Positions 55,184 to 64,000 are shown, counted from the first letter of the stretch. The stretch is DNA of 64,000 bases from Sorangium aterium (GCF_028368935.1 NZ_JAQNDK010000001.1:744001-808000), one strand, 5' to 3'. Program-made: numbers and translations. Notes: generated by a model from the letters alone, not told the origin.

Positions 55184-56117
55184 GACCGGCCCCGCCCCGG
55201 GGGATCGCCCTCCGCCGCTGCCTTCGCTCACCGCCCTGCAGGCGTTCGAGGCCGCGGCGCGCCATTCGAGCGTCACCCACGCGGCGCGCGAGCTGGGCGT
55301 GACCCAGACAGCCGTCAGCCACCAGATCCGCGCCCTCGAGGACACGCTGGAGACGGCGCTGTTTCGGCGCTCGCCGCACGGCATCAGCCTGACGGAGGAC
55401 GGCGAGCGCTGGGCCGCGGAGCTGGGCGTCGTGTTCGCCCGGCTGCGCGAGGCGAACGCCCGCTTGCGGCGGCCCGCCGCGGACGCGCGGCCCGCCGTAT
55501 CGGTCAGCGTCACGCCGTCGTTCGGGGCGCGCTGGCTCGTGCCGCGGCTCGGGCAGTTCCTTGTGACCCACCCGGAGGTGGACGTGCGCATCTCCGCCAC
55601 CGAGCGCCTCATCGATCTCGCGAGAGAGCCGGTGGACATCGGCATCCGTTATGGCCTCGGCAGCTACCCGGGCCTGGTCACCGTCAAGCTGGCGGACGAC
55701 GCCCTCATCGTGGCCGCCGCGCCGAGCGTCGCGAGCAAGCGCGCGCGCTGGCGCGTCGAGGACCTGAGCCACGAGGTGTTGCTCGGCGACGACCACCCCG
55801 ACGCCTGGGGCCGCTGGTTTCGCGAGCGCTCGCGCCGCCTCCCGGCCCGGGTGCGCCAGAGCCAGCTCACCGACTCGTCGATGCTCGTGGATGCGGCGGT
55901 GCGCGGCCAGGGGGTGGCGCTCGCGCGCTGGTCGCTCGCGGCCGCAGAGCTCGATCTCGGCCGCCTGATGCTGCTCTTTCCCAGGCTCCCGGCGCTGCCG
56001 ACGGGCCTCGCCTACTACCTCGTGAGCACGCGCGCGAGCCTGCGGCGAAAGCCGGTGGCCGCCTTCAGGGACTGGGTCGTATCCGAGGCCGCGAGCCTGC
56101 GCAGGCCCGGAGGCTGA
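55182..56117 (+). CDS. LysR-family regulator (GcvA-like)
   Basis: The 311-residue product has an N-terminal HTH (LTALQAFEAAARHSSVTHAA then RELGVTQTAVSHQIRALEDT, about 17-57), a linker helix, and a two-lobed effector domain (about 98-300, SVSVTPSFGARWLVPRLGQF). Close to the GcvA/AmpR branch by the PSFGARWLVPRL motif. Divergent GST is the likely target. Confidence 0.92.
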   Translation: MTGPAPGDRPPPLPSLTALQAFEAAARHSSVTHAARELGVTQTAVSHQIRALEDTLETALFRRSPHGISLTEDGERWAAELGVVFARLREANARLRRPAADARPAVSVSVTPSFGARWLVPRLGQFLVTHPEVDVRISATERLIDLAREPVDIGIRYGLGSYPGLVTVKLADDALIVAAAPSVASKRARWRVEDLSHEVLLGDDHPDAWGRWFRERSRRLPARVRQSQLTDSSMLVDAAVRGQGVALARWSLAAAELDLGRLMLLFPRLPALPTGLAYYLVSTRASLRRKPVAAFRDWVVSEAASLRRPGG

Positions 56118-56127
56118 CGGCGCGGAC

Positions 56128-56760
56128 TCAGCGCTCGGGCTTGCGGGCGGCGCGGGCAGGCTCGCGGCCGACGAGGCCGTAAAGGACGATCCGGTGGACC
56201 GCGGACAGCATCGCCTCCACCTCTTCACGGGAGCTCTGGAACAGCCACGGAGGCGCGAAGCTCGCATAGGCGCGCAGGAGGGCGCGCGCGGTGAGCTCGG
56301 GGTCGGCGGCGTCGAGCTCGCCGGCGCCGGCGCCGCGCGCGACGAGATCGCGGAGGAGCGCGCGCTCCTCGTCGAGGAAGCGGGCGTGGGCTGCCTTCAC
56401 GGCGCGGCTCTGGCAATGCACGAGATCGCACGCGTGCGCGCCCGAGCCGGCGAGCTCAAGGAAAGCGCGCGCGCGGGCGTCGAACACCGCCCGCAGCCGG
56501 TCGCAAAAGGGCACGTCGTCCCTGGCCGCGGCGGCGCGCATCGCGGCCATGACGGCGCGGTGCTCGCCCTGGGAGAGCTCCTCGACGATGGCGTCCTTCG
56601 AGGCGAACTCCAGGTACACGGCGCCGACCGCGATCTCGGCCTCGCGCGCGATATCGGCGACCGTGGTCTTGGCAGGCCCGTACCGGCGGAGGAGCCGCTC
56701 TGTCGCCTCGAGGATCCGCTGGCGCCGCTCACTGGCGCCGCCGGGGTAACCGTGCTCCAT
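56128..56760 (-). CDS. TetR-family regulator
   Basis: The 210-residue product has an HTH at about 15-60 (RILEATERLLRRYGPAKTTV then ADIAREAEIAVGAVYLEFAS). The ligand domain is unassigned, with Cys and His in SGAHACDLVHCQSRAV that might bind metal or thiol ligands. It ends 10 bases from the LysR stop (convergent). Target not evident. Confidence 0.9.
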   Translation of the reverse strand: MEHGYPGGASERRQRILEATERLLRRYGPAKTTVADIAREAEIAVGAVYLEFASKDAIVEELSQGEHRAVMAAMRAAAARDDVPFCDRLRAVFDARARAFLELAGSGAHACDLVHCQSRAVKAAHARFLDEERALLRDLVARGAGAGELDAADPELTARALLRAYASFAPPWLFQSSREEVEAMLSAVHRIVLYGLVGREPARAARKPER

Positions 56761-57094
56761 GAGGTGAGCGATGTTCTCCCGGATTCACGGCCGGGGGAAG
56801 CGTCCTGGCGGGAGGACGGGAGGGACCATGGGGACGCCACGGCGCGCGGGCACGGGGATGCGGCGCGCCGGCAGGGGCGGCGGCGCGCCGGCGCCGGCGC
56901 GGGCGCGGGCGCGGCGGCGCGCTGGTGATGGCACGAACCCGACGGCGCGCGGGCCACGCCGGCGCGGCGGAGCCAAGCCCCGAGATTGATTGCCGTCCGT
57001 CCGGCGGCTATCGTTGGCTGGCTTTGCACCAGATTTTCCGCGAAGATCGTGCTGTTCACGGGGTCCGCGGTCCGGCGCGCGAAGGGACCGAGCC
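56761..57094. other. Intergenic region upstream of the kinase gene
   Basis: About 330 bases between divergent TetR and kinase genes. It includes a GC-only stretch near 56870-56920 with CGCGCCGGCG and CGGCGGCG repeats that is low complexity. No gene supported; the kinase promoter is presumably in the less GC-rich part near 56990-57060. Confidence 0.45.
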
Positions 57095-58576
57095 ATGACG
57101 ACCACCGCGCCGACACACGACGAAGCCGAGGGGCTGGTGCGACCGGGGCAGGTCATCGCCGAGAAGTACCGCGTCGAGCGGGTGATCGGCGCCGGCGGGA
57201 TGGGCGTCGTCGTCGCCGCCACCCACCTCCAGCTGGAGGAGCGGGTCGCGATCAAGCTGCTGCTGCCGGAGGCGGCGAAGTCGCGCACGCTCGCCGAGCG
57301 CTTCGTGCGCGAGGCGCGCGCCGCGGTGAAGGTCAAGAGCGAGCACGTGGCGCGCGTGACGGACGTCGGGACGCTCGAGTCCGGCACGCCGTACATGGTG
57401 ATGGAGTACCTGTCGGGCAGCGATCTCGCCGACGCGCTCCGCGCGGGCGGGCCCATGACCCCGCAGGCGGCCGTCGAGTACGTCCTCCAGGCCTGCGAGG
57501 CGCTCGCCGAGGCGCACGCAGCGGGCATCATCCACCGCGACCTCAAGCCCGCGAACCTGTTCCTCACGCGGCGCGCGGACAGCTCCCCGTGCGTGAAGGT
57601 GCTCGACTTCGGGATCTCGAAGGTGGCGACCGGCGGCTCCGACCCGCGGATCACCGACACGAAGGCCATCATGGGGTCGCCGCTCTACATGTCGCCCGAG
57701 CAGCTCAAGTCCTCGCGCGACGTCGACGCGCGCACCGACATCTGGTCGCTCGGCGTCATCCTGTTCGAGCTGCTCACCGGCGCGCCGCCGTTCGACGGCG
57801 CGACGATGCCGCAGCTCTGCGTGGCGATCATGCAGGGGATCCCGAGCCCCCTCGCCGCGTTCCGCTCCGACGTGCCCCGGGCGCTCGAGGCGGTGATCCG
57901 CAAGTGCCTGGAGAAGCTGCCGGAGCAGCGGTTCCGCCACGTCGGGGAGCTGGCCGAGGCGCTCGCGCCGTTCGCGACCGGGCGGGCCCGGCTCTCCGTC
58001 GACCGGATCAGCGGGATCTCGCGGAGCTCGGGGCCCCCGCGGCCGGAGCTCCCTTCGGCGAGCGGGGTGACCTCGCCGACCGTGGTGAACACGTCGCTGA
58101 ACACCTCGCCGACGTGGAGCGGGACGGTCGTGACGCGAAAGCGGCCGGTGGGGCTCGCCGTCGCGGCCGGCGCCGGCGTGTCGCTGATCGCCGCAATCGC
58201 AATCTTCGCGTTCCTGACGTCCCGCGCGCGCGGCGACGGCGCAGCGACCGAGCCGACCGCCAGCGCCTCGGCCGCGCCGTCGCCGGCGGACGCCGCGGCA
58301 CAGCCGCCGACCGCGCCCGCGTCGCTCTCGCCGACCGTCACGCCCGGCGGCGCCGAGGCCCCGGCGCCGACGGACGACCGCACGGCGGCGCCGGCCCCGG
58401 CCGAGATCCCCCCCGCGGCGACGGCCAGCGGCAAGCCCGCCGCGCCGCGCCGGCCGAGCGCCGCGCCGCGACCCCCGGCCGCGGCGCACGCCACGCAGCA
58501 GGCTCCGGCCACCCGGCCGCCCGCCTCCCCGGCCGCTGCGCCGCCCGGCGGCAACCTGTTCGACGATCGCAAGTGA
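57095..58576 (+). CDS. Membrane-anchored Ser/Thr protein kinase
   Basis: ATG 57095 with AAGGGA upstream gives 493 residues. Kinase domain about 25-292: IGAGGMGVVVAA (31-42), Lys54 (VAIK), HRDLKPAN (147-154), DFG 171-173, SPEQL, and DARTDIWSLGVILFELLTG. One membrane helix (about 352-374, VGLAVAAGAGVSLIAAIAIF), then about 115 residues of Ala/Pro repeats outside. All catalytic residues present. The next gene is a TPR/PEGA-like protein, a pairing frequent in Sorangium. Confidence 0.94.
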   Translation: MTTTAPTHDEAEGLVRPGQVIAEKYRVERVIGAGGMGVVVAATHLQLEERVAIKLLLPEAAKSRTLAERFVREARAAVKVKSEHVARVTDVGTLESGTPYMVMEYLSGSDLADALRAGGPMTPQAAVEYVLQACEALAEAHAAGIIHRDLKPANLFLTRRADSSPCVKVLDFGISKVATGGSDPRITDTKAIMGSPLYMSPEQLKSSRDVDARTDIWSLGVILFELLTGAPPFDGATMPQLCVAIMQGIPSPLAAFRSDVPRALEAVIRKCLEKLPEQRFRHVGELAEALAPFATGRARLSVDRISGISRSSGPPRPELPSASGVTSPTVVNTSLNTSPTWSGTVVTRKRPVGLAVAAGAGVSLIAAIAIFAFLTSRARGDGAATEPTASASAAPSPADAAAQPPTAPASLSPTVTPGGAEAPAPTDDRTAAPAPAEIPPAATASGKPAAPRRPSAAPRPPAAAHATQQAPATRPPASPAAAPPGGNLFDDRK

Positions 58577-58586
58577 GGACACCACG

Positions 58587-59708
58587 ATGACGAGCCTGCC
58601 CGTGCAGCACCTCGGGCGCCTGCTGGCGCTCGCGATGTTCCTTGCCGCCCTGCTGGGCGGCCGCGATGCGAGGGCCGACACGGCGGCCGCGCAGGCCCTG
58701 TTCGACGCGGCCAAGCAGCTGATGGCCCAGGGGAAATACGCCGACGCGTGCCCCAAGCTCGAGGAGAGCCAGCGGCTCGACCCGGGCATCGGCACGCAGT
58801 TCAACCTCGCGGCCTGCTACGAGCAGCTCGGCCGGACGGCGAGCGCCTGGTCGATGTTCCTCGAGGTGGCCGGCGCGTCGAAGGCCGCCGGCCAGCTGGA
58901 GCGCGAGAAGGTCGCCCGGCAGCGCGCCGCCGCGCTCGAGCCGCGGCTCATCCGGCTGACGATCACGGCGCCGGCCGACTCCCCGGCCGACCTCCAGGTG
59001 AAGCGCGACGGCGCCCTCGTGGGGCGCGCGCAGTGGGGCACGCCGGTGCCCGTGGATCCCGGGAAGCACACGGTCGAGGCCTCCGCCGCCGGCCGAGCGC
59101 CGTTCGCGAGGTCCGTGGAGCTCAGCCGGGCGGGCGCCTCGGAGACGCTGGCCATCCCGCCGCTGCCCCCGGGCGCGCCGGCGCGCGACGCCGCGCTCCC
59201 GCCGAGCGGCCCCCCCGCGCCGGCGCGCGCCGCCGGGCCTCCGCCGAGCGCCGTGGTGGCACCCGCAGGCGCCGCCGCGCCGCGAGCGAGCGGCGCCCCG
59301 TTCGCGCCGGTCGCCGCGCATGCGCCGGCGCCCCCGGCTGCGCCGCTGACCAAGCGCCGCAGCAAGGGGATGATGGTCACGGGCATCGTCCTGACGAGCC
59401 TCGGCACCGTCGCCCTCCTGGGCGGGGGCCTGGTGCTCGCCTCGTCCACCTCGTGCTCCGGCGACAGCTGCGGGTACGACTCCAGCGACCCGTTCGCCGA
59501 CGAGGTCTACGAGGAAGACGACACGGAAGGCGCCGGGGCCGGGCTCATCATCGGCGGGCTCGTCCTCGCCGGCGTCGGCATCCCGCTGGCCATCGTCGGC
59601 GGCCGCAAGGTGCCGGTGCAGCCCGAGAAGCAGGCCGCCTCCGCGCCGGCGCCGCCGCCAGAGCTCGTCATCGGCCCGCGCTACGCCGGGCTCCGCTGGT
59701 CCATGTGA
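58587..59708 (+). CDS. Secreted/membrane TPR protein, kinase-linked
   Basis: The 373-residue product starts 10 bases after the kinase. Signal peptide (1-30, ending ARA); TPR-like helices (about 32-115, QALFDAAKQLMAQGKYADAC, FNLAACYEQLGRTASAWSMF); a PEGA-like beta sandwich (about 118-185, LIRLTITAPADSPADLQVKR); an Ala/Pro linker; and two hydrophobic segments at about 262-283 and 308-330 with a Cys-containing acidic loop between. Likely a periplasmic output or input partner of the kinase (inference from position). Confidence 0.75.
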   Translation: MTSLPVQHLGRLLALAMFLAALLGGRDARADTAAAQALFDAAKQLMAQGKYADACPKLEESQRLDPGIGTQFNLAACYEQLGRTASAWSMFLEVAGASKAAGQLEREKVARQRAAALEPRLIRLTITAPADSPADLQVKRDGALVGRAQWGTPVPVDPGKHTVEASAAGRAPFARSVELSRAGASETLAIPPLPPGAPARDAALPPSGPPAPARAAGPPPSAVVAPAGAAAPRASGAPFAPVAAHAPAPPAAPLTKRRSKGMMVTGIVLTSLGTVALLGGGLVLASSTSCSGDSCGYDSSDPFADEVYEEDDTEGAGAGLIIGGLVLAGVGIPLAIVGGRKVPVQPEKQAASAPAPPPELVIGPRYAGLRWSM

Positions 59709-59774
59709 AGGCCGGCGCCACGCTGCGCCAGCGCGGCGCCCGTGGTCGTGCGCCAGCGCGGCGCGGCGAAGGGG

Positions 59775-59814
59775 CCGTGAGCGCTCACTCCGGACCGTGA
59801 GCGCTCATTCCGGA
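59775..59814. repeat. Tandem 20-bp duplication across the PQQ-dehydrogenase stop
   Basis: CCGTGAGCGCTCACTCCGGA and CCGTGAGCGCTCATTCCGGA are adjacent. Each contains GTGAGCGCTCAC, a perfect 12-base palindrome (one change in the second). The right copy covers the stop codon of the minus-strand gene. Confidence 0.8.
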
Positions 59815-61319
59815 TCGATGCGGTACACGGTGCCGCCGAGATCGACCACGTAGACCTCGCCGGCCCCATCCTGCCCGAAGCTGGCGATGTGGAAGCCGAA
59901 CGACCCGAGATCGTCCGTCCGGTCGACGGGCGCCGAGGCCACCCCGCCCTCATAGGTGAGCGTCCAGATCCTGCCGCTGCAGTAATCGCCGTAGAAGTAG
60001 CTCCCCCGGAGCCACGGGATCCTGCTGCCCCGGTAGACGTAGCCGCCGGTGACCGAGCAATCCTCGATGACCTGCCCGGCATGGCCGTACTCGACGGCGG
60101 GGAGCGTGATGGTCCCGTCGAGATCGCAGCTCTCCGCGGGAATGAAGCAGTGCGCGCCCTCCATCCGGCGCCAGCCGTAGTTCTTCCGTCCCTGCCCGGC
60201 CGGCTCGATGTCGATCTCCTCCCAGAGGCGCTGACCGACGTCCGCGATGTAGAGATCGCCCGTGCACGCGTCGAAGCTGAAGCGGTACGGGTTCCGCAAG
60301 CCATAGTCCCAGATCTCGGGCAGGACGCCTTCGCCCGTCATGTTCCCTTCCGGGATGCCGTACGGGTGTGTCGAGACGTCGAGGCGAAGGATCTTCCCGA
60401 GCAGCGTCGTGAGCGCCTGGCCATTGCCGATGTCCGCGTGGCCGGGGCCGGCGTCATTGTTGTCCCCTCCGTCGCCGAGCCCGAGATAGAGGAAGCCGTC
60501 GATCGGGCTGAACTCGAGCGAACCGCCGTTGTGGTTCCGATGTAGATCCACGACCTCGAGGTACGTGGCCACCGGGTCTGGACTGGCCACGTCCGGTCGC
60601 TCTCCCCGCGCGAACTCGACCACATGCGCGTTGCCGCCCGTCGCCTTGTCCGTGTAGTGGACGAAGAAGCGACCGCCGTCCTCGTAATCCGGGTGGAAGG
60701 CGAGCCCGAGCAGACCGCGCTCGCCGTTGTCATTGAACAGGACGCGGTCCCGGATATCGAGAAACACCTTGGGCTCCGCCGCTCCGTCGTCGAGGACGAG
60801 GATCTGGCCAGGCTGCGTCAGGATGAAAAGCCGCGTGGGGTCGCCCGGCGCGGATTTCACGAGGAGCGGGTGATCGAGGCCGGAGACGACCGTCGTGAGC
60901 TTCAGCGCGCCCTCGTCCTCGCTCGGCGGCGCACAGCTGAATCCCTCCGCGGGCTCACCGCCGCCGCTGCCGCCAGCGGCGCTGCCGCCGCTTCCGTCAG
61001 CGCCGCTGCCGCCAACCCCGCTCGCGGCAGCGCCGCTCGCGCCAGCCCCGCTGCCGCCAGTCCCGCTCGCGCCAGCCCCGCTGCCGCCAGTCCCGCTCGC
61101 GCCAGCCCCGCTGCCGCCAGTCCCGCTCGCGCCAGCCCCGCTGCTGCCACCCCCACTCGCGTCCGCTCCGCCGGCTGCGGCCGATGAGGCCCCGCCGGTC
61201 GTGCCGGGCGGCAGCGGAGAGATCGACTCCTCGCGCGAGCAGGCGATGAACGCGAGCTCGGCCGCCAGAACAAGCGCGAGCACCGGAAGGGACGACAGGG
61301 CTGAGCTCGACGGCCTCAT
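59805..61319 (-). CDS. Lipoprotein PQQ-dependent sugar dehydrogenase (GSDH family)
   Basis: The 504-residue product has a signal peptide ending in LAFIAC (about 22-27, lipobox), then ~110 residues of Gly/Ser/Ala repeats, then a six-bladed propeller (about 140-504): LKLTTVVSGLDHPLLVKSAP, GERGLLGLAFHPDY, HRNHNGGSLEFSPIDGFLYL, LGDGGDNNDAGPG, and GLRNPYRFSFDACTGDLYIA, with His and Arg matching PQQ-contacting residues of soluble glucose/aldose dehydrogenases. It oxidises a sugar in the periplasm or at the cell surface; whether PQQ is bound is unproven. Confidence 0.85.
   Translation of the reverse strand: MRPSSSALSSLPVLALVLAAELAFIACSREESISPLPPGTTGGASSAAAGGADASGGGSSGAGASGTGGSGAGASGTGGSGAGASGTGGSGAGASGAAASGVGGSGADGSGGSAAGGSGGGEPAEGFSCAPPSEDEGALKLTTVVSGLDHPLLVKSAPGDPTRLFILTQPGQILVLDDGAAEPKVFLDIRDRVLFNDNGERGLLGLAFHPDYEDGGRFFVHYTDKATGGNAHVVEFARGERPDVASPDPVATYLEVVDLHRNHNGGSLEFSPIDGFLYLGLGDGGDNNDAGPGHADIGNGQALTTLLGKILRLDVSTHPYGIPEGNMTGEGVLPEIWDYGLRNPYRFSFDACTGDLYIADVGQRLWEEIDIEPAGQGRKNYGWRRMEGAHCFIPAESCDLDGTITLPAVEYGHAGQVIEDCSVTGGYVYRGSRIPWLRGSYFYGDYCSGRIWTLTYEGGVASAPVDRTDDLGSFGFHIASFGQDGAGEVYVVDLGGTVYRIDPE
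61051..61140. repeat. Three identical 30-bp tandem repeats within the PQQ-dehydrogenase gene
   Basis: Units at 61051-61080, 61081-61110 and 61111-61140 are identical (begin CTGCCGCCAGTCCCGCTCGC) and encode the Gly/Ser/Ala spacer, ten residues per unit. A partial fourth lies at 61021-61050. Perfect identity suggests recent slippage and length variation between strains. Confidence 0.9.
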
Positions 61320-61573
61320 GGCCGGACGATATCGTAGATCGAAGCCCAGGGCGGCGAAGATCCGGTGTTGGAGGCGCCCTCACGCCCCGCGCGCGTTCGA
61401 GGACGCCCGCCGCGCGCGCACGCCGGACGGCGCCGCTGCGGCCTCCCCCTGACGCGCCTACGCCGGCGTTCGGGGCGTGGCGAGATCGCGAAACGAGCCC
61501 TGCGATCCACGCATCGATATCGATGGAGCTGGCCCCATCGCCGCACCTCGAGCGAGGCCAACCACACGAGAGC

Positions 61574-62224
61574 ATGGCATCCGTTTTTCCGCGCTGGAGC
61601 AACACCGCTTTCCGACTCGCCATCGCCGCCGTCCTCCTCGGCGGCACGGCGGCCGTGGCAGCGCCGATGATCTACGTGCGCACGGACTGGAACACCGGGC
61701 GGCACCTGCCCGTGCAGCAGCCCGTGCAGTTCGACCACAGGCACCACGTGCAGGACGACGCCATCGAGTGCCGGTTCTGCCATTACACGGTCGGGCGGAC
61801 GGCCACGGCGGGCATGCCATCGACAGCGGTCTGCATGGGCTGTCACAGCCAGATCTGGAATCAGAGCCCCAAGCTCGAGCTCGTCCGGAACAGCTATTTC
61901 TCGGGCACGCCCATCGTCTGGAACCGCGTCAACGACGTGCCCGACTTCGTCTATTTCAACCACGCGATCCACGTGAACAAGGGCGTCGGCTGCGTGACGT
62001 GCCACGGCCGCGTGGATCAGATGCCCGAGGTCCGGCAGGCGACGCCGATGACGATGGGCTGGTGCCTCGAGTGCCACAGGGCGCCGGAGCGCCACCTCCG
62101 CCCGCTCTCGGCGATCACGGACATGGACTGGGACCCGGGCCCCGACGCGGAGCGGATCGGCCGGCAGATCGCGCAGCAGCTCGGCGTGCGGCACCTCGTC
62201 CACTGCTCGGCCTGCCACAGGTGA
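61574..62224 (+). CDS. actA: Alternative Complex III pentaheme cytochrome c subunit ActA
   Basis: ATG 61574 gives 216 residues; the frame is open further upstream but without a better start. One N-terminal membrane anchor (about 10-32), then five CxxCH haem motifs: CRFCH, CMGCH, CVTCH, CLECH and CSACH (the last at the C-terminus). Methionine or His distal ligands are not assigned. ActA of Alternative Complex III (quinol:electron acceptor oxidoreductase) is a pentaheme cytochrome in this order with ActB next. Confidence 0.9.
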   Translation: MASVFPRWSNTAFRLAIAAVLLGGTAAVAAPMIYVRTDWNTGRHLPVQQPVQFDHRHHVQDDAIECRFCHYTVGRTATAGMPSTAVCMGCHSQIWNQSPKLELVRNSYFSGTPIVWNRVNDVPDFVYFNHAIHVNKGVGCVTCHGRVDQMPEVRQATPMTMGWCLECHRAPERHLRPLSAITDMDWDPGPDAERIGRQIAQQLGVRHLVHCSACHR

Positions 62225-62379
62225 GCGCGCGCGGGCGCGAACGGAGCGACACACAGGGGATCATCGAGGAGCGACCAGGACACCTACGAGAGCGCGAGAG
62301 GACGAGGGGCCATGGGCGGCCAGCAGCGGAGCGCCGTCAGGGCGGCGGCGCGGATCCAACGATGACCTGAAGAGGGACG

Positions 62380-64000
62380 ATGGCTGATCAGAAACAGATC
62401 CCGTGGAGCGCCGCGCTCGACGGCAAGACGGGTAAAGCGTACTGGCGCAGCCTCGCGGAGCTCCTCGAGTCACCAGAGCTCGTCGAAGCCGCGGCGCGGG
62501 AGCTCCCGCCAGGCGTGGGCGATCCGGCCGCGATGAGCCGGCGGCGCTGGCTCGAGCTCCTCGGCGCGGGCATGGCGCTCGCCGGCGTGTCCGGGTGCAG
62601 ATCGAGGGCTGGGGACAACATCGTCCCTTACGTGACGACGCCGCCCGAGGTGACGCCGGGCGTGCTCCGGTATTACGCCACCAGCCTGGATCTCGACGGG
62701 TTCGCGACGGGCGTCCTCGTCGAGAGCCACGAGGGGCGGCCGACGAAGGTCGAGGGCAATCCGCAGCACCCGGCGAGCCTCGGCTCGACCGGCGTCTACG
62801 AGCAGGCGTCGGTGCTCGGCCTCTACGATCAGCACCGCGCGCGCGCGGCGCGCCGCGGCGCGGCCCCGGCGACGTGGCGCGCGTTCGTCCAGCAGTTCGA
62901 GGGCGCCCGGAGCGATCGCGGCGCCGGGCTCCGGTTCGTCCTTCGGCCCACCGGCTCTCCGCTCCTCCTCGACCTCATCGGCCGCGTCCAGGCGCGCTAT
63001 CCGGCGGCCCGGTTCACGTTCTACGCGCCCGCTCGGTCGGCGCACCCGGCGCGCGGGGCCGAGCTCGCCTTCGGCGCTCCGCTCCAGGCGCAGTACGACT
63101 TCCGGACAGCCGACGTCATCCTCGCGCTCGACGCCGACTTCCTCGCGTCGATGCCGTTCAGCGTGCGGTATGCGCGCCAGTTCGCGGAGCGCAGGCGCGT
63201 CGGCTCGCCGACAGGCACCATGAACCGGCTCTATGTGATCGAGCCCGGGCTGACCCCGACGGGGAGCATGGCCGATCACCGCCTGCGCAAGCGGCCGAGC
63301 GACGTGCCGGCGATCGCCGCGGCGATCGCGGCCGAGCTGCTCCTGATCGAGGGCGCTCGCCCGGGGCTGATCCCTCCCCAGGCGCTCGGCGCGCTCGATC
63401 CGCTCCGGGCGCGGGTCAGCGAGGCGGAGCGGCGCTTCGCCCGGGCGGTGGCGCGCGACCTCGCGCGCGGGGGCGCGGCGAGCGTCGTCGTCGCGGGGGA
63501 GCGGCAGCCTCCCGGGGTGCACGCGCTCGCGCACCTCATGAACGCGGCGCTCCGCAACGACCGCGCGGCGTGGACCACCGCGGGGACCTTGATCACGGCA
63601 GGCGCCGCCGAGCAGGACCTCACGGCGCTCGCCGAGGAGCTCCGCCGCGGCGCCGTCGATACCCTCGTGCTCCTCGAGAACAACGTGGTTTACACGGCGC
63701 CCGCGGATCTCGAGCTCGCGGCGCTGCTCCGCGCCGTCCCGAGCCGGGTCTACCTCGGGCTCTACGAGGACGAGACCGCCGCGGGCTGCGACTGGTTCGT
63801 GCCCGCAGCGCACGATCTCGAGGCCTGGGGAGACGCGCGCGCGTACGACGGCACGAGCTCGCTGATCCAGCCGCTCATCGAGCCCCTCTTCCAGGGCAGG
63901 ACCGCCGCCGAGGTGCTCGCGGTGTTCGCGGGCGAGACGCAGAAGAGCGCGCGCGACCTCCTGCGCGACGCCTGGGCCGCGCGCCGGGGCGGCGCCGACT
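62380..64000 (+). CDS. actB: Alternative Complex III molybdopterin-like/Fe-S subunit ActB; cut by window edge
   Basis: ATG 62380 with AGAGGGA upstream; 540 residues are visible and the frame is open to the edge. An internal Tat-like signal MSRRRWLELLGAGMALAG is followed by a lipobox-like VSGC (about 46-70). The molybdopterin-oxidoreductase-like fold follows (LVESHEGRPTKVEGNPQHPA, LASMPFSVRYARQFAERRRV), degenerate as in ActB, which lacks the cofactor; the Fe-S part would lie beyond the edge. It follows actA by 155 bases. Confidence 0.9.
   Translation, partial: MADQKQIPWSAALDGKTGKAYWRSLAELLESPELVEAAARELPPGVGDPAAMSRRRWLELLGAGMALAGVSGCRSRAGDNIVPYVTTPPEVTPGVLRYYATSLDLDGFATGVLVESHEGRPTKVEGNPQHPASLGSTGVYEQASVLGLYDQHRARAARRGAAPATWRAFVQQFEGARSDRGAGLRFVLRPTGSPLLLDLIGRVQARYPAARFTFYAPARSAHPARGAELAFGAPLQAQYDFRTADVILALDADFLASMPFSVRYARQFAERRRVGSPTGTMNRLYVIEPGLTPTGSMADHRLRKRPSDVPAIAAAIAAELLLIEGARPGLIPPQALGALDPLRARVSEAERRFARAVARDLARGGAASVVVAGERQPPGVHALAHLMNAALRNDRAAWTTAGTLITAGAAEQDLTALAEELRRGAVDTLVLLENNVVYTAPADLELAALLRAVPSRVYLGLYEDETAAGCDWFVPAAHDLEAWGDARAYDGTSSLIQPLIEPLFQGRTAAEVLAVFAGETQKSARDLLRDAWAARRGGAD

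Noticed and set aside
61021-61140. Short regular repeats considered as a CRISPR array.
   Set aside because: No spacers, and units are in-frame coding repeats of a Gly/Ser spacer.

Overview
The window reads as chromosome of a very GC-rich myxobacterium close to Sorangium/Polyangiales. This is inferred from gene families, since no ribosomal RNA is present. Supporting signs are three Hanks-type Ser/Thr kinases (one coupled to an FHA protein, one followed by its TPR partner), PilZ proteins of the myxobacterial type, many Cys-rich lipoproteins and Ala/Pro-rich secreted proteins, IF3 with a long acidic tail as in Myxococcus DsgA, a lexA promoter carrying a Myxococcus-like LexA box, and the start of an Alternative Complex III operon.

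Layout. 1-4.4 kb: a caspase-fold/TPR protein lacking the catalytic His (cut by the left edge), a tiny Cys-rich lipoprotein, and a translationally coupled FHA-kinase pair. 4.5-8.3 kb: type IV pilus motor ATPases pilB-pilT, then lexA. 8.4-15.1 kb: envelope genes (DUF4398-like lipoprotein, OmpA/thrombospondin-repeat lipoprotein, a predicted beta-barrel) and two divergent PilZ genes. 15.4-26.3 kb: minus-strand housekeeping block with tRNA-Val(CAC), an aminotransferase, mlaD-mlaF, recJ, secF-secD-yajC and a stand-alone PFOR-alpha-like protein. 26.7-30.8 kb: tRNA-Val(GAC), infC, a kinase and a SUKH protein. 30.9-37.0 kb: a small lipoprotein, a GT-C glycosyltransferase, then a porin / FAD oxidoreductase (frameshifted) / FMN-binding / membrane-protein cluster that looks like an undescribed envelope redox unit. 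37.2-41.3 kb: glgB and an aldehyde dehydrogenase, each beside a long palindrome.

41.6-47.4 kb is the plastic zone. It holds a toxin-antitoxin pair whose toxin has an in-frame stop, mgtE, a multiply frameshifted pseudogene, a truncated gene fragment and an 83%-identical aldehyde dehydrogenase remnant. A divergent FAD-monooxygenase/TetR pair with twin operators lies between two same-orientation ~300-bp repeats, each with a core bounded by 42-bp inverted repeats. This MITE-bracketed cassette is the most unusual structure in the window. 47.4-53.4 kb: lon with a palindrome in its likely promoter, then an ECF sigma factor / membrane TPR protein / LA_2272-type surface repeat operon. 53.9-59.7 kb: a Cys-rich lipoprotein, divergent GST/LysR, TetR, and a kinase plus PEGA/TPR partner. 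59.8-64 kb: a lipoprotein PQQ-type sugar dehydrogenase and actA-actB (pentaheme cytochrome and molybdopterin-like Fe-S subunit), with actB cut by the right edge.

The recurrent 4-base GTGA/ATGA start-stop overlaps show that several neighbours are translated as coupled pairs: FHA-kinase, lipoprotein-OmpA, mlaF-mlaD, lipoprotein-GT, FMN protein-membrane protein, antitoxin-toxin and sigma-TPR.
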